Below, in pieces: positions 22,379-32,999 of a stretch of DNA of 64,000 nucleotides (position 1 is its first letter; each line of letters starts with the position of its first letter). The position numbers and the translations under genes are program-made. A model generated the notes under the pieces. The model ran no database searches. It was not told where the DNA came from and saw only the letters and a program-made list of their open reading frames with translations. This DNA is from Leguminivora glycinivorella (lineage: Eukaryota; Arthropoda; Insecta; Lepidoptera; Tortricidae). The stretch lies in NCBI RefSeq assembly GCF_023078275.1, contig NC_062981.1, positions 17,910,846-17,974,845 on the forward strand, in the 5' to 3' direction.

Positions 22379-22461
22379 GCCACCGTTACCAATATTCAGA
22401 TTTCTTTAGAGTTTTCTAATATCATACCTATATTTTCTAGTTTTCTAATATAAATACAAGG

Positions 22462-22575
22462 ACAAGAATGACAGCACCCATTAAGGCGCCTAGGCAACGC
22501 CACAATCGCTTACGCTTCCTAAGCGTATCGTGGCTCGCGACAGAGCCAGGCCGCATTTCAGGCGCCACGTAGTGT
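22462..22575. repeat. Member of the GCGACAGAGCCAG MITE family (copy 1)
   Basis: CTAGGCAACGCCACAATCG, TATCGTGGCTCGCGACAGAG and CGCCACGTAGTGTCAACG match the copy at 31425-31545. The core GCGACAGAGCCAG also appears at 50256-50402. It is non-coding. Confidence 0.55.
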
Positions 22576-22717
22576 CAACGTTTGTCACTTCGGCAGATTT
22601 AGCTTATTTCATATCGCATAACGCCGTCCGCAAACTGAATCAATACAAATACTTTCTTTGACTACACTTTGCAATTTTGCATAAACTTGCAAAACTATTT
22701 TACCGTCACAATCTTAA

Positions 22718-23698
22718 AGCCCCATTTAGATGGTACGAGTTTCTCGCCCGTTTTGGTCGAGAAACTCGTATGACATAATCGTATGCGATAATCGCCTGGC
22801 GAGTATCGTACGAAAACGTTTACATTAGTGCGAGAAATAAAAACTCGCATACGAGTATCGTATGCGAGACTCGCCAGGCGATTATCGCCAGGCGAAATAG
22901 TTTAGACGGAGAGTAGAATTTTCGGGAGATATTTCCATAACATTTCTCGACTCGTCTAAACCGGTTCTCGTATGACATTTTTTCTCGAACGTGCGATTAT
23001 CGCACGAATCGGAGCGAACCGATTTTCATACGAGTTTTGCCTGTCAACTTGCGTGCCTAGTTGCTAATTAATTAATTATATACACATATATTATATGCTT
23101 TTTTATAATATTGGGTATAATTTACCTTGGATTTATTTGAATTTAAGATGAATAGTACCCAATAATATTAAAAACACTATAAATGATTTATGAAGGTCTC
23201 AATAATATACAATAGGGAAAAAAGTGATTTCGACCGTAGCGTTACCTAGCTAATAAAATCTTGGTTGCGATACTTGCGATTAGGTTTAGGATATTATTAA
23301 ACATATAATATAAATAACATTTTTTTTTAATTATCGTAGGCATTTTGCCGCATAGATATATGGGGTAAAATGTCAGTAGGTAAACATTAACTTTATAATA
23401 TTAATAAGCCGAATTTATTTTTGGTTTTAGCAGTTACTGAGAGGTAGCTATAAATATAAAAACACCATGTTTTACATGATTTCTACTGAATACATTTCGA
23501 CTGAGTAGCGTATAAACTCGTATACGATTCTCGCATATGTGTTTTGTTTACACGGAGACATACAAATATCAAAGGCGAGGCGATTATCGCCCCCTCTCGT
23601 GCGATATCGTACGCATAGTTTACATGATACGATATTTTTTCTCGTACTTCGATAATCGTACGTTCGAGGCGAGAAACTCGTACCATCTAAATGGGGCT
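22718..23698. mobile_element. 981-bp TIR element between TTAA sites
   Basis: AGCCCCATTTAGATGGTACG continues for about 29 bases and is repeated inverted at the right end. TTAA lies directly outside both ends (22714-22717 and 23699-23702). Subterminal DNA is packed with CTCGTATG, GCGATTATCG and CGTACGA words on both sides. The centre (about 23050-23500) is AT-rich and non-coding. A TTAA duplication suggests piggyBac-type transposition, but the AGCCCC end is not the usual CCC start, so the class is uncertain. Confidence 0.65.
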
Positions 23699-23702
23699 TT
23701 AA

Positions 23703-24280
23703 CTAGCAATATTATCGCCTTTTGATCTTTTATAATAAGGTTTAGAATTAAGTGACATTGATTTCGATATTCAGCAAAATTAACTTGGGTTCTAATTTTA
23801 AAATTAAATACAAATTTACAATGTAGTTCGAAAAATAATCCTCACCCTATTGACTGCCTTATTACTTTAAAAATAAGGTTGGATTTAGAATACTTAGATA
23901 GATATCCGTTTTTCCCAGCGGTAAAATAAAGTTGGTTTCCAATTCGGTCACCGTGTGGGGGTATACGTTGTAAGTCAGACATGTATAAGTTGTAGGTAGA
24001 CAGTTTCAACTTTATGAGTTTTCTTGAAGTGACGAAAGTTAGTTTGAGAAATTTTCTTATAGCGTAATAATAAAGCGAGTTTTCGCGGATTGGCTTATTT
24101 TAGAGTAAAATAGTTTTGCATGGAAATAATATGATTAACATTTATGATGACAGTAATAATGTCATGTATGTGTGTTTGTAATTACACTATAAGTTCGTAT
24201 TAAAAATTTACCCCTTATATTTATAAGCGATTTTTAATTAGAAGTGGTCTGTGGTTGGTTCAGGAATCATTTCTAGTAAA
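23703..24280. other. Unassigned AT-rich DNA
   Basis: No gene or recognised repeat. Confidence 0.4.
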
Positions 24281-25003
24281 ATAATAATAATAATAAAAAA
24301 ATAAGCCCGCGGGGGCAGCTTGTGGCGAGCTGACGGTGAGTGGCGACACCGCGGACCCCTATTCCAGAGGGCACTTCCATCTAGCCCTCGCCTCTGCGCT
24401 TGCCTTAACCGGCCGGCCAGAGTGGATTCGCAAGAGCGGGACCTATGCTCCAGGTTGGAAGTGTAAAATGTCATAACGCCGGCGGCCTGCTGAACGGATC
24501 ACCGGGATCTGGCTACCGCAGTCTCACCTCTCGACAACCTTTCAGCCACTCTTCAAGTGTTGCTCTGTTGTCGCACCATGCGTGCGGCCGTTTTGCAGGG
24601 CCCACTCAATGAGTTGGCGAGTCACCGCCTGTCTTTTACAATCTTGAGACTAGTTGTCATGGCAGGTGTCCGATAGTCTCCCCCCATAGACCATTATCCA
24701 GTCCATCCAACTTGCACAACAATAGCCTATGACCTTAGTTCCCATCGCAACACAAAAGTGCTGCACTGAAATAGTCTTTACACCTGGCGGGGACCATCTC
24801 CGGATGTATCATATTGTGCGCTCGGGGATGGTATCCGCCAGGTGTATCCCTTGCCTTTAGATCAAAGTGTCTAAAAGGGCCTCTGTGCTGTTGGCTTCGG
24901 CCCCACACATGCCTCCCAAAAGTCCGGGACCCCATGGTCCCGAGATATGGTAAGACATACAAATAATAATAATAAAAAAATAATAATAAATATTGGGGAC
25001 ACC
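24281..25003 (+). repeat. Possible retroposon body between two (AAT)n tracts
   Basis: A GC-rich 660-bp block lies between ATAATAATAATAATAAAA (24281-24300) and a longer AAT-rich tract (24962-25003). It contains CCACCATGCGTGCGGCC, CACCTGGCGGGGACCATC and GATGGTATCCGCCAGGTG; the last two pair as a hairpin over about 60 bases (24783-24845). A GC-rich body ending in an AAT tail is typical of a LINE 3' region on the plus strand. No reverse transcriptase motif was found, so the family is unassigned. Confidence 0.4.
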
Positions 25004-25233
25004 TTACACAGATCAACTTAGCCCCAAACTAAGCAAAGCTTGTACTATGGGTGCTAAGCGACGATATACATACTTAAATAGATAAATATATACTTATATA
25101 GGTACATAGAAAATATCCATGACTCAGGAGCAAATATCTGTGCTCATCACACAAACAAATGCCCTTACCGGGATTCGAACCCAGGACCGCGGCTCAGCAG
25201 GCAGGGTCACTACCGACTGAGCCAGACCGGTCG
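24991..25233 (-). repeat. tRNA-headed SINE, well-preserved copy
   Basis: On the minus strand: head 25166-25233 with A-box GGCTCAGTCGGTAGTGACC and B-box GGGTTCGAATCCCGG, then GTGATGAGCACAGATATTTG, then a body containing GCTTAGTTTGGGGCTAAG and GTGTAAGGTGTCCCCAATA. It ends against the (AAT)n tract at 24962-25003, which could be its own tail. This is the most complete SINE copy in the window. Confidence 0.8.
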
Positions 25234-25255
25234 CACAGAAAAATCACAGTAAAAT

Positions 25256-25385
25256 CACGGGAAAACGCCCCCCCTTTGTCGATTGCTATAAAGCCGCTGT
25301 GTCAGTTTATTCATTATGAGACACAAGTAAATCTCGCCTTAATGGTAACCGACAAAGTGGGGACTCTTACTAAACACACTCACAT
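25256..25385. mobile_element. MITE copy 2 of the family at 16261
   Basis: GTCGATTGCTATAAAGCCGC, AAATCTCGCCTTAATGGTAA and CGACAAAGTGGGGAC match copy 1, but the left inner arm is altered (GAAAACGCCCCCCCTTTGTC) and the outer arms are lost. Confidence 0.65.
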
Positions 25386-25435
25386 AGAGTTCTAAATAAT
25401 TTTAGTATTAAATAATATATGTATTAAATAAATAC

Positions 25436-25475
25436 GTTATACGGTACGGTTATACGGTACGGTTATACGGCGCAC
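25436..25475. repeat. Short tandem repeat TTATACGGTACGG
   Basis: Three near-identical copies of a 13-14 base unit (GTTATACGGTACG). Confidence 0.75.
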
Positions 25476-25762
25476 GTCAAAATCAGTTTGTTTTGACAAG
25501 TGCCAGCAACATACAAACGGAATCAACTTGACTTACTAAAGAACCAATCTTTACCAAGCCCAGGCCACGCCCATCAAATGACATTAATTATTACACACAC
25601 ACGCACACACAAACACGAAAACTGTCTATGTATAGAGTTACGTTCACTATCCACCTCCTTGGCCCAATATGAGCGGTATCATTAATAAGTTTATCTATGT
25701 ACTACATAGCTACATAGTTTACATACTGGTTTGATTGAATACGCGATTATATGTATATATAA

Positions 25763-25928
25763 GACTAGCTTTTGCCAGCGAAAGAGACAAAAAGTAGCCT
25801 ATGTCACGCTCCATTCTTTCAACTATCTCCACTTCAAAAATCACGTCAATTCGTCGCTCCGTTTTGCCGTGAAAGACGGACAAACAAACAGATACACACA
25901 CTTTCCCATTCATAATATTAGTATGGAT
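25763..25928 (-). mobile_element. Helitron-like element, inverted copy
   Basis: Reverse complement of the family at 20911-21092: AAGCTAGTC-type end at 25763, CACGTCAATTCGTCGCTCC, GTGAAAGACGGACAAACAAA, and CATAATATTAGTATGGAT at the far end. It is slightly shorter and lacks GCGAGCGAAGCTGC in full (CCAGCGAAAGAG only). Open frames on both strands are shadows. Confidence 0.65.
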
Positions 25929-26217
25929 ATATGGCAAGATATACAAGGTATGTTACTTTTAACATAATATGATGTTATTATAATATATATTTTTTCCCCG
26001 CACTAGCTCGGAAACACGTGTTTTGTCCTTTATTACCAGCGGGTAAAAACGCATTTTATCCACTAGTGGGTAAAGTAATTTGACCTTGAATAAAGTCAAA
26101 TTAACTGCTTTAAAATTTATAAAAGTAGGTGAATCTAGTAATAAAGATGATTTACCACCTGTGGAACTACTGGAAGCAGTGATAAATGCATTTTTTGCGT
26201 TGTAGTTTCCTCGCCAT
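25929..26217. other. Unassigned DNA
   Basis: No gene. CCACTAGTGGGTAAA and GTTTTGTCC...TACCAGCGGGTAAAAACG look like eroded repeat pieces. Confidence 0.3.
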
Positions 26218-26362
26218 GCGCGGATCCAGGGGGGGGGGTCATGGGGGTCATGACCCCCCCCTGGAGCCTGAGTTGGCCATACAAATAGACCACGTGACCC
26301 CCCCCTGGGGCCCCGGTCCTTTATCACGTGACCCCCCCCTGGGCACGAGGCTGGATCCGCGC
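26218..26362. mobile_element. G/C-tract MITE with GCGCGGATCCAG ends
   Basis: GCGCGGATCCAG and CTGGATCCGCGC are exact inverted ends. Inside, four tracts of 7-10 G or C alternate with GTCATG or CACGTGAC. Both strands are open through it, but the predicted peptides are only GGG/PPP translations. Confidence 0.7.
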
Positions 26363-26700
26363 TTGTTCCTCGCTGTAGTGAGGGGAAAAGTTTTGTGTTA
26401 CACTCGGGTGCAAATGTATTTTACTTCTCGTGTGTTAAAAAACTCGCAAGTTCAGGATTCTATTCTCGAACCACTCGCTTCGCTCGTGGTTCAACTATAG
26501 AATCCTTTCACTTGCTCGTTTTTCAATTCCACACTCGGCGTTAAAATACAACTTTGCCCCCTTGTATAACAAATAACTATAAGTGCATTGTGACACTGAA
26601 ATGTATTATCGTAGGTGATTAACATAGATAAGTACCTAGTAGTAGGTACGAGTATGTCAGCAATGTCAACATAATTATAAAGGTGCATTGAACCCACAAC
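26363..26700. other. Unassigned DNA
   Basis: CGAACCACTCGCTTCGCTCGTGGTTC (26468-26493) is a perfect short hairpin. No gene. Confidence 0.4.
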
Positions 26701-27610
26701 TTATATGTATAAAAATTCAAATTTAGAACTCCTGCGTTCGAATTTCAAAAATGGTCCTAATTAACACAATATTACAAATATCAACGGGGGCGTAATATAC
26801 TACCAACGAATACGAATATACTACCAACAAAAGGATATCATGAATGTATCTGAATGCATATCCACATTGTATATGGAGTGTCCTTCACCATTCAAAAAGA
26901 ACCACAACTTACAATCATAAAAATTAAAATTTAGAATACGTTCGAACTTCAAAATTGGTTCCAATCAAGGGGGTCACAGATCAACGGTGGGCCATGGGCA
27001 TGATTATTATGCGAATCTACTACCAACAATAATACTCAAAAAGAACTTGCATACAAGTGACTAAATTTTTACTTAAAAATCTATATAACTATTTATTTTT
27101 ATTATTATTTATTTTTTTAAATTGGTTTTGCAAGAACCCCTCTGCAGGTAAAGGCCGAGGCCGAACATACTACCAACAAAAGGATAATATCATGAATGTA
27201 TCTGAATGCATATCTACATTGTATATGGAGTGTCCTTCACCATTCAAAAAGAACCACAACTTACAATCATAAAAATTAAAATTTAGAATACTTGCGTTCG
27301 AATTTCAAAATTGGTTCCAATCAAGGGGGTCACAGATCAACGGTGGGCCATGGGCATGATTATTATGCGAATCTACTACCAACAATAATACTCAAAAAGA
27401 ACTATACTCTGTCAAACAAGTCTATCAGTAAAAAAGAACTAAGAAAACTATAGGTATCCTTTTCTCCAGCACCTTAAAAAAAAGGATGAATACAGTTTTC
27501 TTTGCTCTTATTTACTGACAGACTTGTTTGACAGAGTATAGGTGCAACTGATAATGATAAAAATTCAAATTTAGAATTGTTGCGTTCGAATTTCAAAAAT
27601 GGTTCCAATT
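26700..27610. repeat. Tandemly duplicated block with CTACCAAC motifs
   Basis: A block of about 210 bases (26834-27046 and 27178-27402) is repeated about 345 bases apart with few changes. It includes TGAATGTATCTGAATGCATA, ATATGGAGTGTCCTTCACC, and GGTGGGCCATGGGCATG. A shorter AAATTTAGAA...GTTCGAA-TTCAAAA-TGGT module occurs four times (26712, 26929, 27281 and 27565). CTACCAAC recurs five times. The 71-codon open frame inside is not supported as a gene. Confidence 0.75.
27413..27540. mobile_element. 128-bp MITE, TATACTCTGTCAAACAAGTC ends
   Basis: TATACTCTGTCAAACAAGTC and GACTTGTTTGACAGAGTATA are exact inverted copies, extending with one mismatch through TCAGTAAA/TTTACTGA. It sits inside the duplicated block of 26700-27610, between its last two modules, and so is younger than that module arrangement. 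Confidence 0.8.
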
Positions 27611-27963
27611 AAGGGGGTCACAGATCAACGGGGGCATGATACTGGCATGCAAATCTGCTACCGAGCTACGCAACCCGTTAGCCAGGGCCGTTCAACCTTG
27701 CCGCAATAAAAAATATTATCAATAAACGTAACGAGGATATGATGCATATTAATGTTTGCAGTGTTTAAGGGTCGGCTACAACGTAATGTAGTGTACAGTC
27801 AGTTCTATTTGCTTGGCATTTTTCTATGTAAACTACTATGCTAGGAGTCACTTTTCTCTGTAGCTGATTGTACTATCAAATCATAATGCAGCAGGCTACT
27901 GTAACTTGGATGTTCTCAATTTAAGTATATAACCATCAAATGATGCAGCAAATTGGAAACAAT
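27611..27963. other. Unassigned DNA
   Basis: No gene or recognised repeat beyond the end of the preceding module. Confidence 0.4.
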
Positions 27964-28504
27964 AAAAAAACCGGCCAAGTGCGAGTTGTACTCGCGTTGC
28001 AAGGGTTCCGTACACTACAAGAAGGGCTTAAGCGCTTCCTTTTTAGTAGGAACTTAAATCATTTCTGCGAATAATCGATATTTTGAACAGAACGAAATCG
28101 AAATGAGTTTATATGTAATATTCAAACGCGCTCACACAAATGCAAGAGATTTGGTAACTCCTTGCAGCGGCAGTGAGTGAAATTCGTAATTTGAGTTTTT
28201 TTTTAAGTCCGACTTACGCTTTACTGTAGATTTCTAATAGGTTTTCCTGTAATCTATAGATTGAAAACTATCTTGTGATTTTTTTTTGAAAATATATTTA
28301 AAAAAATATTTTTGTAATACTTATAAAAAGCTCTTTCATTTGATATGTAACACAATATAGTTCTAGAAACTAATTTAATTGATTTTCACTTTTACCCCCC
28401 AAAAGTGGCCCCTTTCGGAGAAAATTGGCTGTGACAACGGACAGACAGACACGCGAGTGATCCTATAAGGATTCCGTTTTTCCTCTTTGAGGTACGGAAC
28501 CCTA
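27964..28504 (+). repeat. AACCGGCCAAG...GGAACCCTAAAA repeat, subfamily A
   Basis: Starts AAAAAACCGGCCAAGTGCG, has an early GGGTTCCGTACAC, CGGACAGACAGACACGCGAG, and ends GAGGTACGGAACCCTAAAAA. GGGTTCCGTA near the start and TACGGAACCC at the end are inverted. A widespread lepidopteran non-autonomous repeat; its transposition mechanism is not known to me. It is joined head-to-tail to subfamily B at 28505. Confidence 0.7.
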
Positions 28505-29083
28505 AAAAACCGGCCAAGAGCGTGTCGGGCCACACTCAGTGTAGGGTTCCGTAGTTTTCCGTATTTTTCTCAAAAACTACTTAACCTATCAAGTTCAAAA
28601 CAATTTTCCTAGAAAGTATTTATAAAGTTCTACTTTAGTGATTTTTTTCATATTTTTTAAACATATGGTTCAAAAGTTAGAGGGGGGGGGACGCACTTTT
28701 TTTTCCTTTAGGAGCGATTATTTCCGAAAATATTAATATTATCAAAAAACAATCCTAGTAAACCCTTATTAATTTTTAAATACCTATCCAACAATATATC
28801 ACACGTTGGGGTTGGAATAAAAAAAAATATCAGCCCCCACTTTACATGTAGGGGGGTACCCTAATAAAACATTTTTTTCCATTTTTTATTTTTGCACTTT
28901 GTTGGCGTGATTGATATACATATTGGTACCAAATTTCAGCATTCTAGTGCTAACGGTTACTGAGATTATCCGCGGACGGACGGACGGACGGACGGACGGA
29001 CGGACGGACGGACGGACGGACGGACGGACAGACAGACATGGCGAAACTATAAGGGTTCCTAGTTGACTACGGAACCCTAAAAA
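28505..29083 (+). repeat. AACCGGCCAAG...GGAACCCTAAAA repeat, subfamily B, full length
   Basis: Starts AAAACCGGCCAAGAGCGTGT, then AGTGTAGGGTTCCGTAG, a G-run with CGCACTTTTTTTTCC, and ATATTGGTACCAAATTTCAG. A CGGA microsatellite at about 28974-29029 (roughly 14 units) precedes CAGACAGACATGGCGAAAC and TTGACTACGGAACCCTAAAA. Other copies: 39762-40151 (inverted), 44761-45199, 49553-50137, 51793-52264 (inverted). Open frames translating the CGGA tract (RPSV repeats on the minus strand) are artefacts. Confidence 0.75.
28974..29029. repeat. (CGGA)n microsatellite
   Basis: About 14 perfect units followed by CAGA variants, internal to the subfamily B repeat. Confidence 0.9.
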
Positions 29084-29499
29084 GTATCTTATAATACATA
29101 ATCCGACACGACGGACGTCGTGACAGTGGACATGCATGAGAATAATCTCACACCTCAGGATGGCGAAGACCGAATGGAGAAGACTAACTAATTAAGCAAG
29201 AAAGCGGAACCTGGCGCTAGGTTGGGAAAACGCTAGGGTTGAAGAAGAAAAATAATATATTATCCGATTTAAATCCTTTTAATTTCTTCAGTAAACATTG
29301 GAAACCCCTGACCGATCGACTAAGCGCTTGTAAAAACGTAATTATACACACGAATGCGCATGATCCACGTAATTTTTGAATTTAGAACTGTACTTCCATG
29401 CCAAAACCGACCTAGCTGTCAAACCTGTACACGCCAAATCAAACTTTAAAAAAGAAGAATAAGTCTTCAATTTGATTGAAAGGTTTTGAGCACAACGAA
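29084..29499. other. Unassigned DNA
   Basis: 29147-29250 has purine-rich sequence (GGCGAAGACCGAATGGAGAA) resembling a retrotransposon 3' fragment, but no motif could be read with confidence. Confidence 0.3.
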
Positions 29500-31254
29500 T
29501 TTTTTTTTTTTTTTTTTTTTTTTCTCTTTATTTAGAAACAAACAGTCATATACAAGAAATTAATAACAGAAAATAAGCAACAAAAAACCAGACCTATAGT
29601 TTCCTTAATTGCACATAAGAAATTACGAAGCTAATACTTTACATACAAAAGAAATTGTTTTGTAAAGATAACAGTGTTTGTTTTTTATTAAGTATTATTA
29701 TTATTTTGTACTCAATCAAATGCATTAAGTAATTTTGTCCAACAGAGTATCAATACTATATTGACATGTAAAGAAAAACAAAACGGAAAAAAATTAAAGA
29801 TGTAAAAATGTGGGCGCCTATACAACATTAAGAAAAGCATGCTTTGAACCATTCAAATAATATATATAGGTGTATGATATATTTGTATATTAATTATTAT
29901 CTAAATGCTTGCTTAAGTGAAATTGTTGTACAGTTAAATATATCCATGCTCTTTAGCCTATCGTTAGTGTTAAACAGTTTACATGCACGCTTAATAAACT
30001 CATTACGAGCATAACAAGTCCGACTGCGGGGAATTGAGAAAAGTTCTTTTTGCGACATTGGCGCTCTCGTCTGCGCGGAACTCTGAAACTTATTTTGTGA
30101 AGCAAGGTAGGGGCATCTAGCATTGAATGAACGATTTTGTAAAGCAAAACCGAGTCCACTGCATCACGACGGTCACTTAGCTTTTGCATTTTGAAATGTG
30201 TACATACATCCGTATAATTAGTATAATCGTGCCCAGTCCGAAATGCAAGTGACCTAATAAATTTCTTTTGAACCCTTTCGAGTCTATTAATATGAATGGC
30301 GTGAGATGGTTTCCAGACAGAACATGCAAACTCTAGGTGACTTCGGACGAAACTGTTGTACAAAATTTTATAGGTTAATGGATTTTTAAAAGGTTTTCCC
30401 ACACGCAAAATGAAACCCAGCTGTTTGTACGACTTATTTAAGATATTATCAAGATGTGGAACAAATGTAAGGTTACTGTCCATTAGAATACCAAGATCAC
30501 GAATTTCCGTAACTCTTTTTAATGTTTTACCTAAAAGATTATAGTTAAATTCAATTTTCTTTTTCTTTTTTGTGAAAGTTATAACGTTACATTTGTCCAA
30601 ATTTAAAAACAAGTGATTAGCTCTACAATAAGTGACAAGGTTATCCAGATCGTCCTGCAGTTTGACACAGTCATCTTCGTTTTTGATGACCCTAAAGATT
30701 TTGGTGTCATCTGCATATAGTAGCAAGTTAGAATGCTTGATGCAACTGGGGATATCGTTCACGTATAGGGAAAACAGTAAAGGACCTAAGTGGGAACCTT
30801 GAGGCACGCCAGAGCTAATAGACTTCCACTCTGACTGAAAACCCAGTAAAACTACGGACTGAACTCGATTTTCGATATAGGATTTGATCCAACGAAACAG
30901 ATCGCCATGAATGCCGAGTCGCCAAAGCTTAGTTAATAAGGTATAGTGAGAAATTTTGTCGAAAGCTTTAGCAAAATCGGCATAGATAGCATCAACACTA
31001 AAACCGTCATCCATTGCGCTGAAAATAACGTCTGTGAATGTTAACAGATTGCTATCGACTGATCGGCCCTTGAAAAAGCCATGCTGATTTGGTATAATGT
31101 GCCGACGTACAGCACTAAAAAGTTGATCGGTTACTATTTTTTCTAATAGCTTGGCACATATACATAATTTGGAAATCGGACGGTATTTTTCAATATCGCG
31201 GCTGACTGTACCCTTGGGAATAGGTGTCACCCAAGCCTGCTTCCATATTTTATT
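29500..31254 (-). mobile_element. 5'-truncated Jockey-like non-LTR retrotransposon
   Basis: The minus strand carries part of a reverse transcriptase, a 3' UTR of about 370 bp with AATAAAG just before a poly(A) run (plus-strand T run 29500-29523). The 5' end stops at about 31254, where the coding sequence meets a TAA and unrelated DNA. 5' truncation with a poly(A) tail is the normal product of incomplete target-primed reverse transcription. No target duplication was identified by eye. Confidence 0.8.
29897..31254 (-). pseudogene. Reverse transcriptase of the Jockey-like element, frameshifted near C-terminus
   Basis: Open from about 31254 (GTG codon at 31230 is only the first available start-like codon; it is preceded in frame by KQAW) to a stop at 29953. 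Motifs in order: RPISKLCICAKLLEKIV, GFFKGRSVDSNLL, YADFAKAFDKIS (motif A), SSGVPQGSHLGPLLF (motif B), LLYADDTKIF (catalytic YADD), LNLDKCNVITF, then the thumb. RT would copy the element RNA at a nicked target. A one-base frame change at about 30036-30052 displaces the last 50 or so residues; in the other frame FSIPRSRTCYARNEF leads to a stop at 29897-29899. The endonuclease and ORF1 are missing, so the copy cannot move itself. Confidence 0.8.
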
Positions 31255-31424
31255 TTAAAATTGGAACTAGCATTATGCATAACGTTATGATTATTTTTAA
31301 AAGATAAACTACCTTAACATTCTTTACTTAAGGTTGAATTTTAAATGAGCATAAATGGTCAAGTAATGTTAGAAGATGATGGCTAAGTTGTGATGTGCTG
31401 ATGGCGTGGGAACGACCATGGTTT
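31255..31424. other. Short unassigned spacer
   Basis: AT-rich sequence between the retrotransposon and the next MITE. Nothing recognised. Confidence 0.4.
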
Positions 31425-31545
31425 CTAGCCAACGTCACAATAGGTTACGCTATCGTGGCTAGCTCTCCCTATATCTTCAGTAGTGGCGCGACAGAGCCAA
31501 ACTGCGTTTCGTTCACCACGTAGCGTTGATTCTCACTTTGGCTAG
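31425..31545. mobile_element. GCGACAGAGCCA-family MITE (copy 2)
   Basis: CTAGCCAACGTCACAATAGG at the left and TTGGCTAG at the right pair at their ends. Inside are GGCGCGACAGAGCCAAACTG and CACCACGTAGCGTTGA, shared with the copy at 22462-22575. Confidence 0.55.
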
Positions 31546-31900
31546 ACCGGCAGTTTGGAAAATTCTAAATACAAACGAGAAGAACGGACGCGATTGGTCC
31601 GATGATATCGGTATGAGTTTGCTCTGCTTTAAAATATTTGTGGAGAATATTGGTGTAAGGTTTTGAAAAGGGCATGATTGACGTGGAATGATAGTTGGTA
31701 GTTTTTAAGTGCACTTTGCTATTTGCATAGTTTTGCTGTTCATGTTGGATTTTGCATAGCGAGCGGTTACATTATTATCTGCTACTTATGCCAGGAAGTA
31801 CCTATATATTATGTAGTTATAAATTTTAGGTAAGGTAAATTAACTATATTTAAGCGCAATTTTGGCCTAATCGGAACAGTTTGTTTTACGTTAGTCATCA
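31546..31900. other. Unassigned DNA
   Basis: No gene or recognised repeat. Confidence 0.4.
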
Positions 31901-32070
31901 TCATCATCTCCTCCTAGCCGTTTTCGGCTACGGCGACTGCGTTTTACAGTTGAGAGCGTCGTTGGTGTGCTCTGAGGTGGCTGACGTAGCCAATTTTTGC
32001 TACGAATGTGCGACCACACTCGCGGCAGGTCAGCACCCCTCTGACATAATTGTAAGTAATAGCCACAGGT
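31898..32070 (-). pseudogene. Retrotransposon C-terminus ending in a C2H2 zinc finger
   Basis: The minus strand reads about 42 codons to a TAA at 31944-31946: LTCRECGRTFVAKIGYVSHL then RAHQRRSQL. C-x2-C-x12-H-x3-H is a complete C2H2 finger with the GR-F-AKIG form seen at the very end of some insect LINE proteins. A GATGATGATGATGA tail (plus-strand 31896-31908) just downstream fits a LINE 3' end. No upstream reverse transcriptase is present. A host zinc-finger exon is the alternative but less likely given the tail. Confidence 0.55.
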
Positions 32071-32498
32071 GGTCTGGCTTTTAACTCATCGTACATATAT
32101 ATGTAGGTCTACATTTTTCTATTGATAAGTACTCAGTTTTAATGATATGCATATAAAAATAATAAATAGGTAGTTGTTATACCTTTTATGATTATAAGAT
32201 ATCTTAAGAATAATCCCGTGATCTCAATCCCGAAGATCGTTAATCCTTTCGATAATCGATTTGCACGCACGCGACCCCACCACATAACATATTCAGTTAT
32301 CTTGTCAAAATATGCTTAAATCTCACCCCTATTCCTAAAGACATAAAGTAGGACAGTCATTGGGTCAGTAACTTGGTTTCTCAAGAACGCATGCGCGTTG
32401 GGACGCGACGACCACATCCTGCCTTTTGTCCGATTGAATCGAATCGAGTGTTCGATCGAGAATCGATACTTTTTGTACGACGTGTCCGATGCGTGTTC
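32071..32498. other. Unassigned DNA
   Basis: No gene. ATTGAATCGAATCGAGTG-TCGA words near 32430-32465 are locally repetitive. Confidence 0.35.
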
Positions 32499-32990
32499 TT
32501 TTTTCAAAGATTTATTTTTAATTTTTATTTTAACGTTGGTACGTGACTCTCATGTTAGCCGTAGCTGCCGATAAAAATAGAAAGCTGTTAATTTAAAGTA
32601 GTTTGTCAGAAATGTTCCGCAAGTTTTTGACGTAAGGTACAGCGGGACAAATCTCAACTGGAGGACAATTGTAACTAATCCATTTTTTCAATTGTAACCG
32701 GTAGACACTCTATTTTTAATAGTGCAAACATTGTAAAACATGGAAAAAATGGACCAGGCGAGATTTGCCCCGCTGTACCTTACGTCAAAAACTTGTTTCA
32801 TATATATATTTCATATTTATTTATTCCAAAAACTTGCTAAATATTTATTTATTCCAAAAACTTGCTAAATATTTCTGTCAAACTACTTTAAATTAAAAAA
32901 CAGCTTTCTAATTTTATCGGCAGCTACGGCTAACATGAAAGTCGCGTACCAACTTTAAAATAAAAATTAAAAATAAATCTTTGAAAAAAG
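32499..32990. mobile_element. 492-bp nested palindromic element
   Basis: The outer arms run from CTTTTTTCAAAGATTTATTT through GTTAGCCGTAGCTGCCGATA and TTTAAAGTAGTTTG, and reappear inverted to 32990. A second, sharper inverted repeat sits at its core (32623-32792): TTTTTGACGTAAGGTACAGC GGGACAAATCTC against its complement with GCCCCGC. This looks like one MITE nested inside another. In the right outer arm TTATTTATTCCAAAAACTTG is duplicated (32818-32867). It is non-coding. Confidence 0.75.
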
Positions 32991-32999
32991 TCAATGTGC

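Noticed and set aside
26186..26500. 104-codon plus and 122-codon minus frames rich in G and P
   Set aside because: Products of G and C tracts in a MITE.
28886..29137. Minus-strand open frame with RPSV repeats (similar at 51772-51975)
   Set aside because: It is only the translation of the CGGA microsatellite inside a dispersed repeat.
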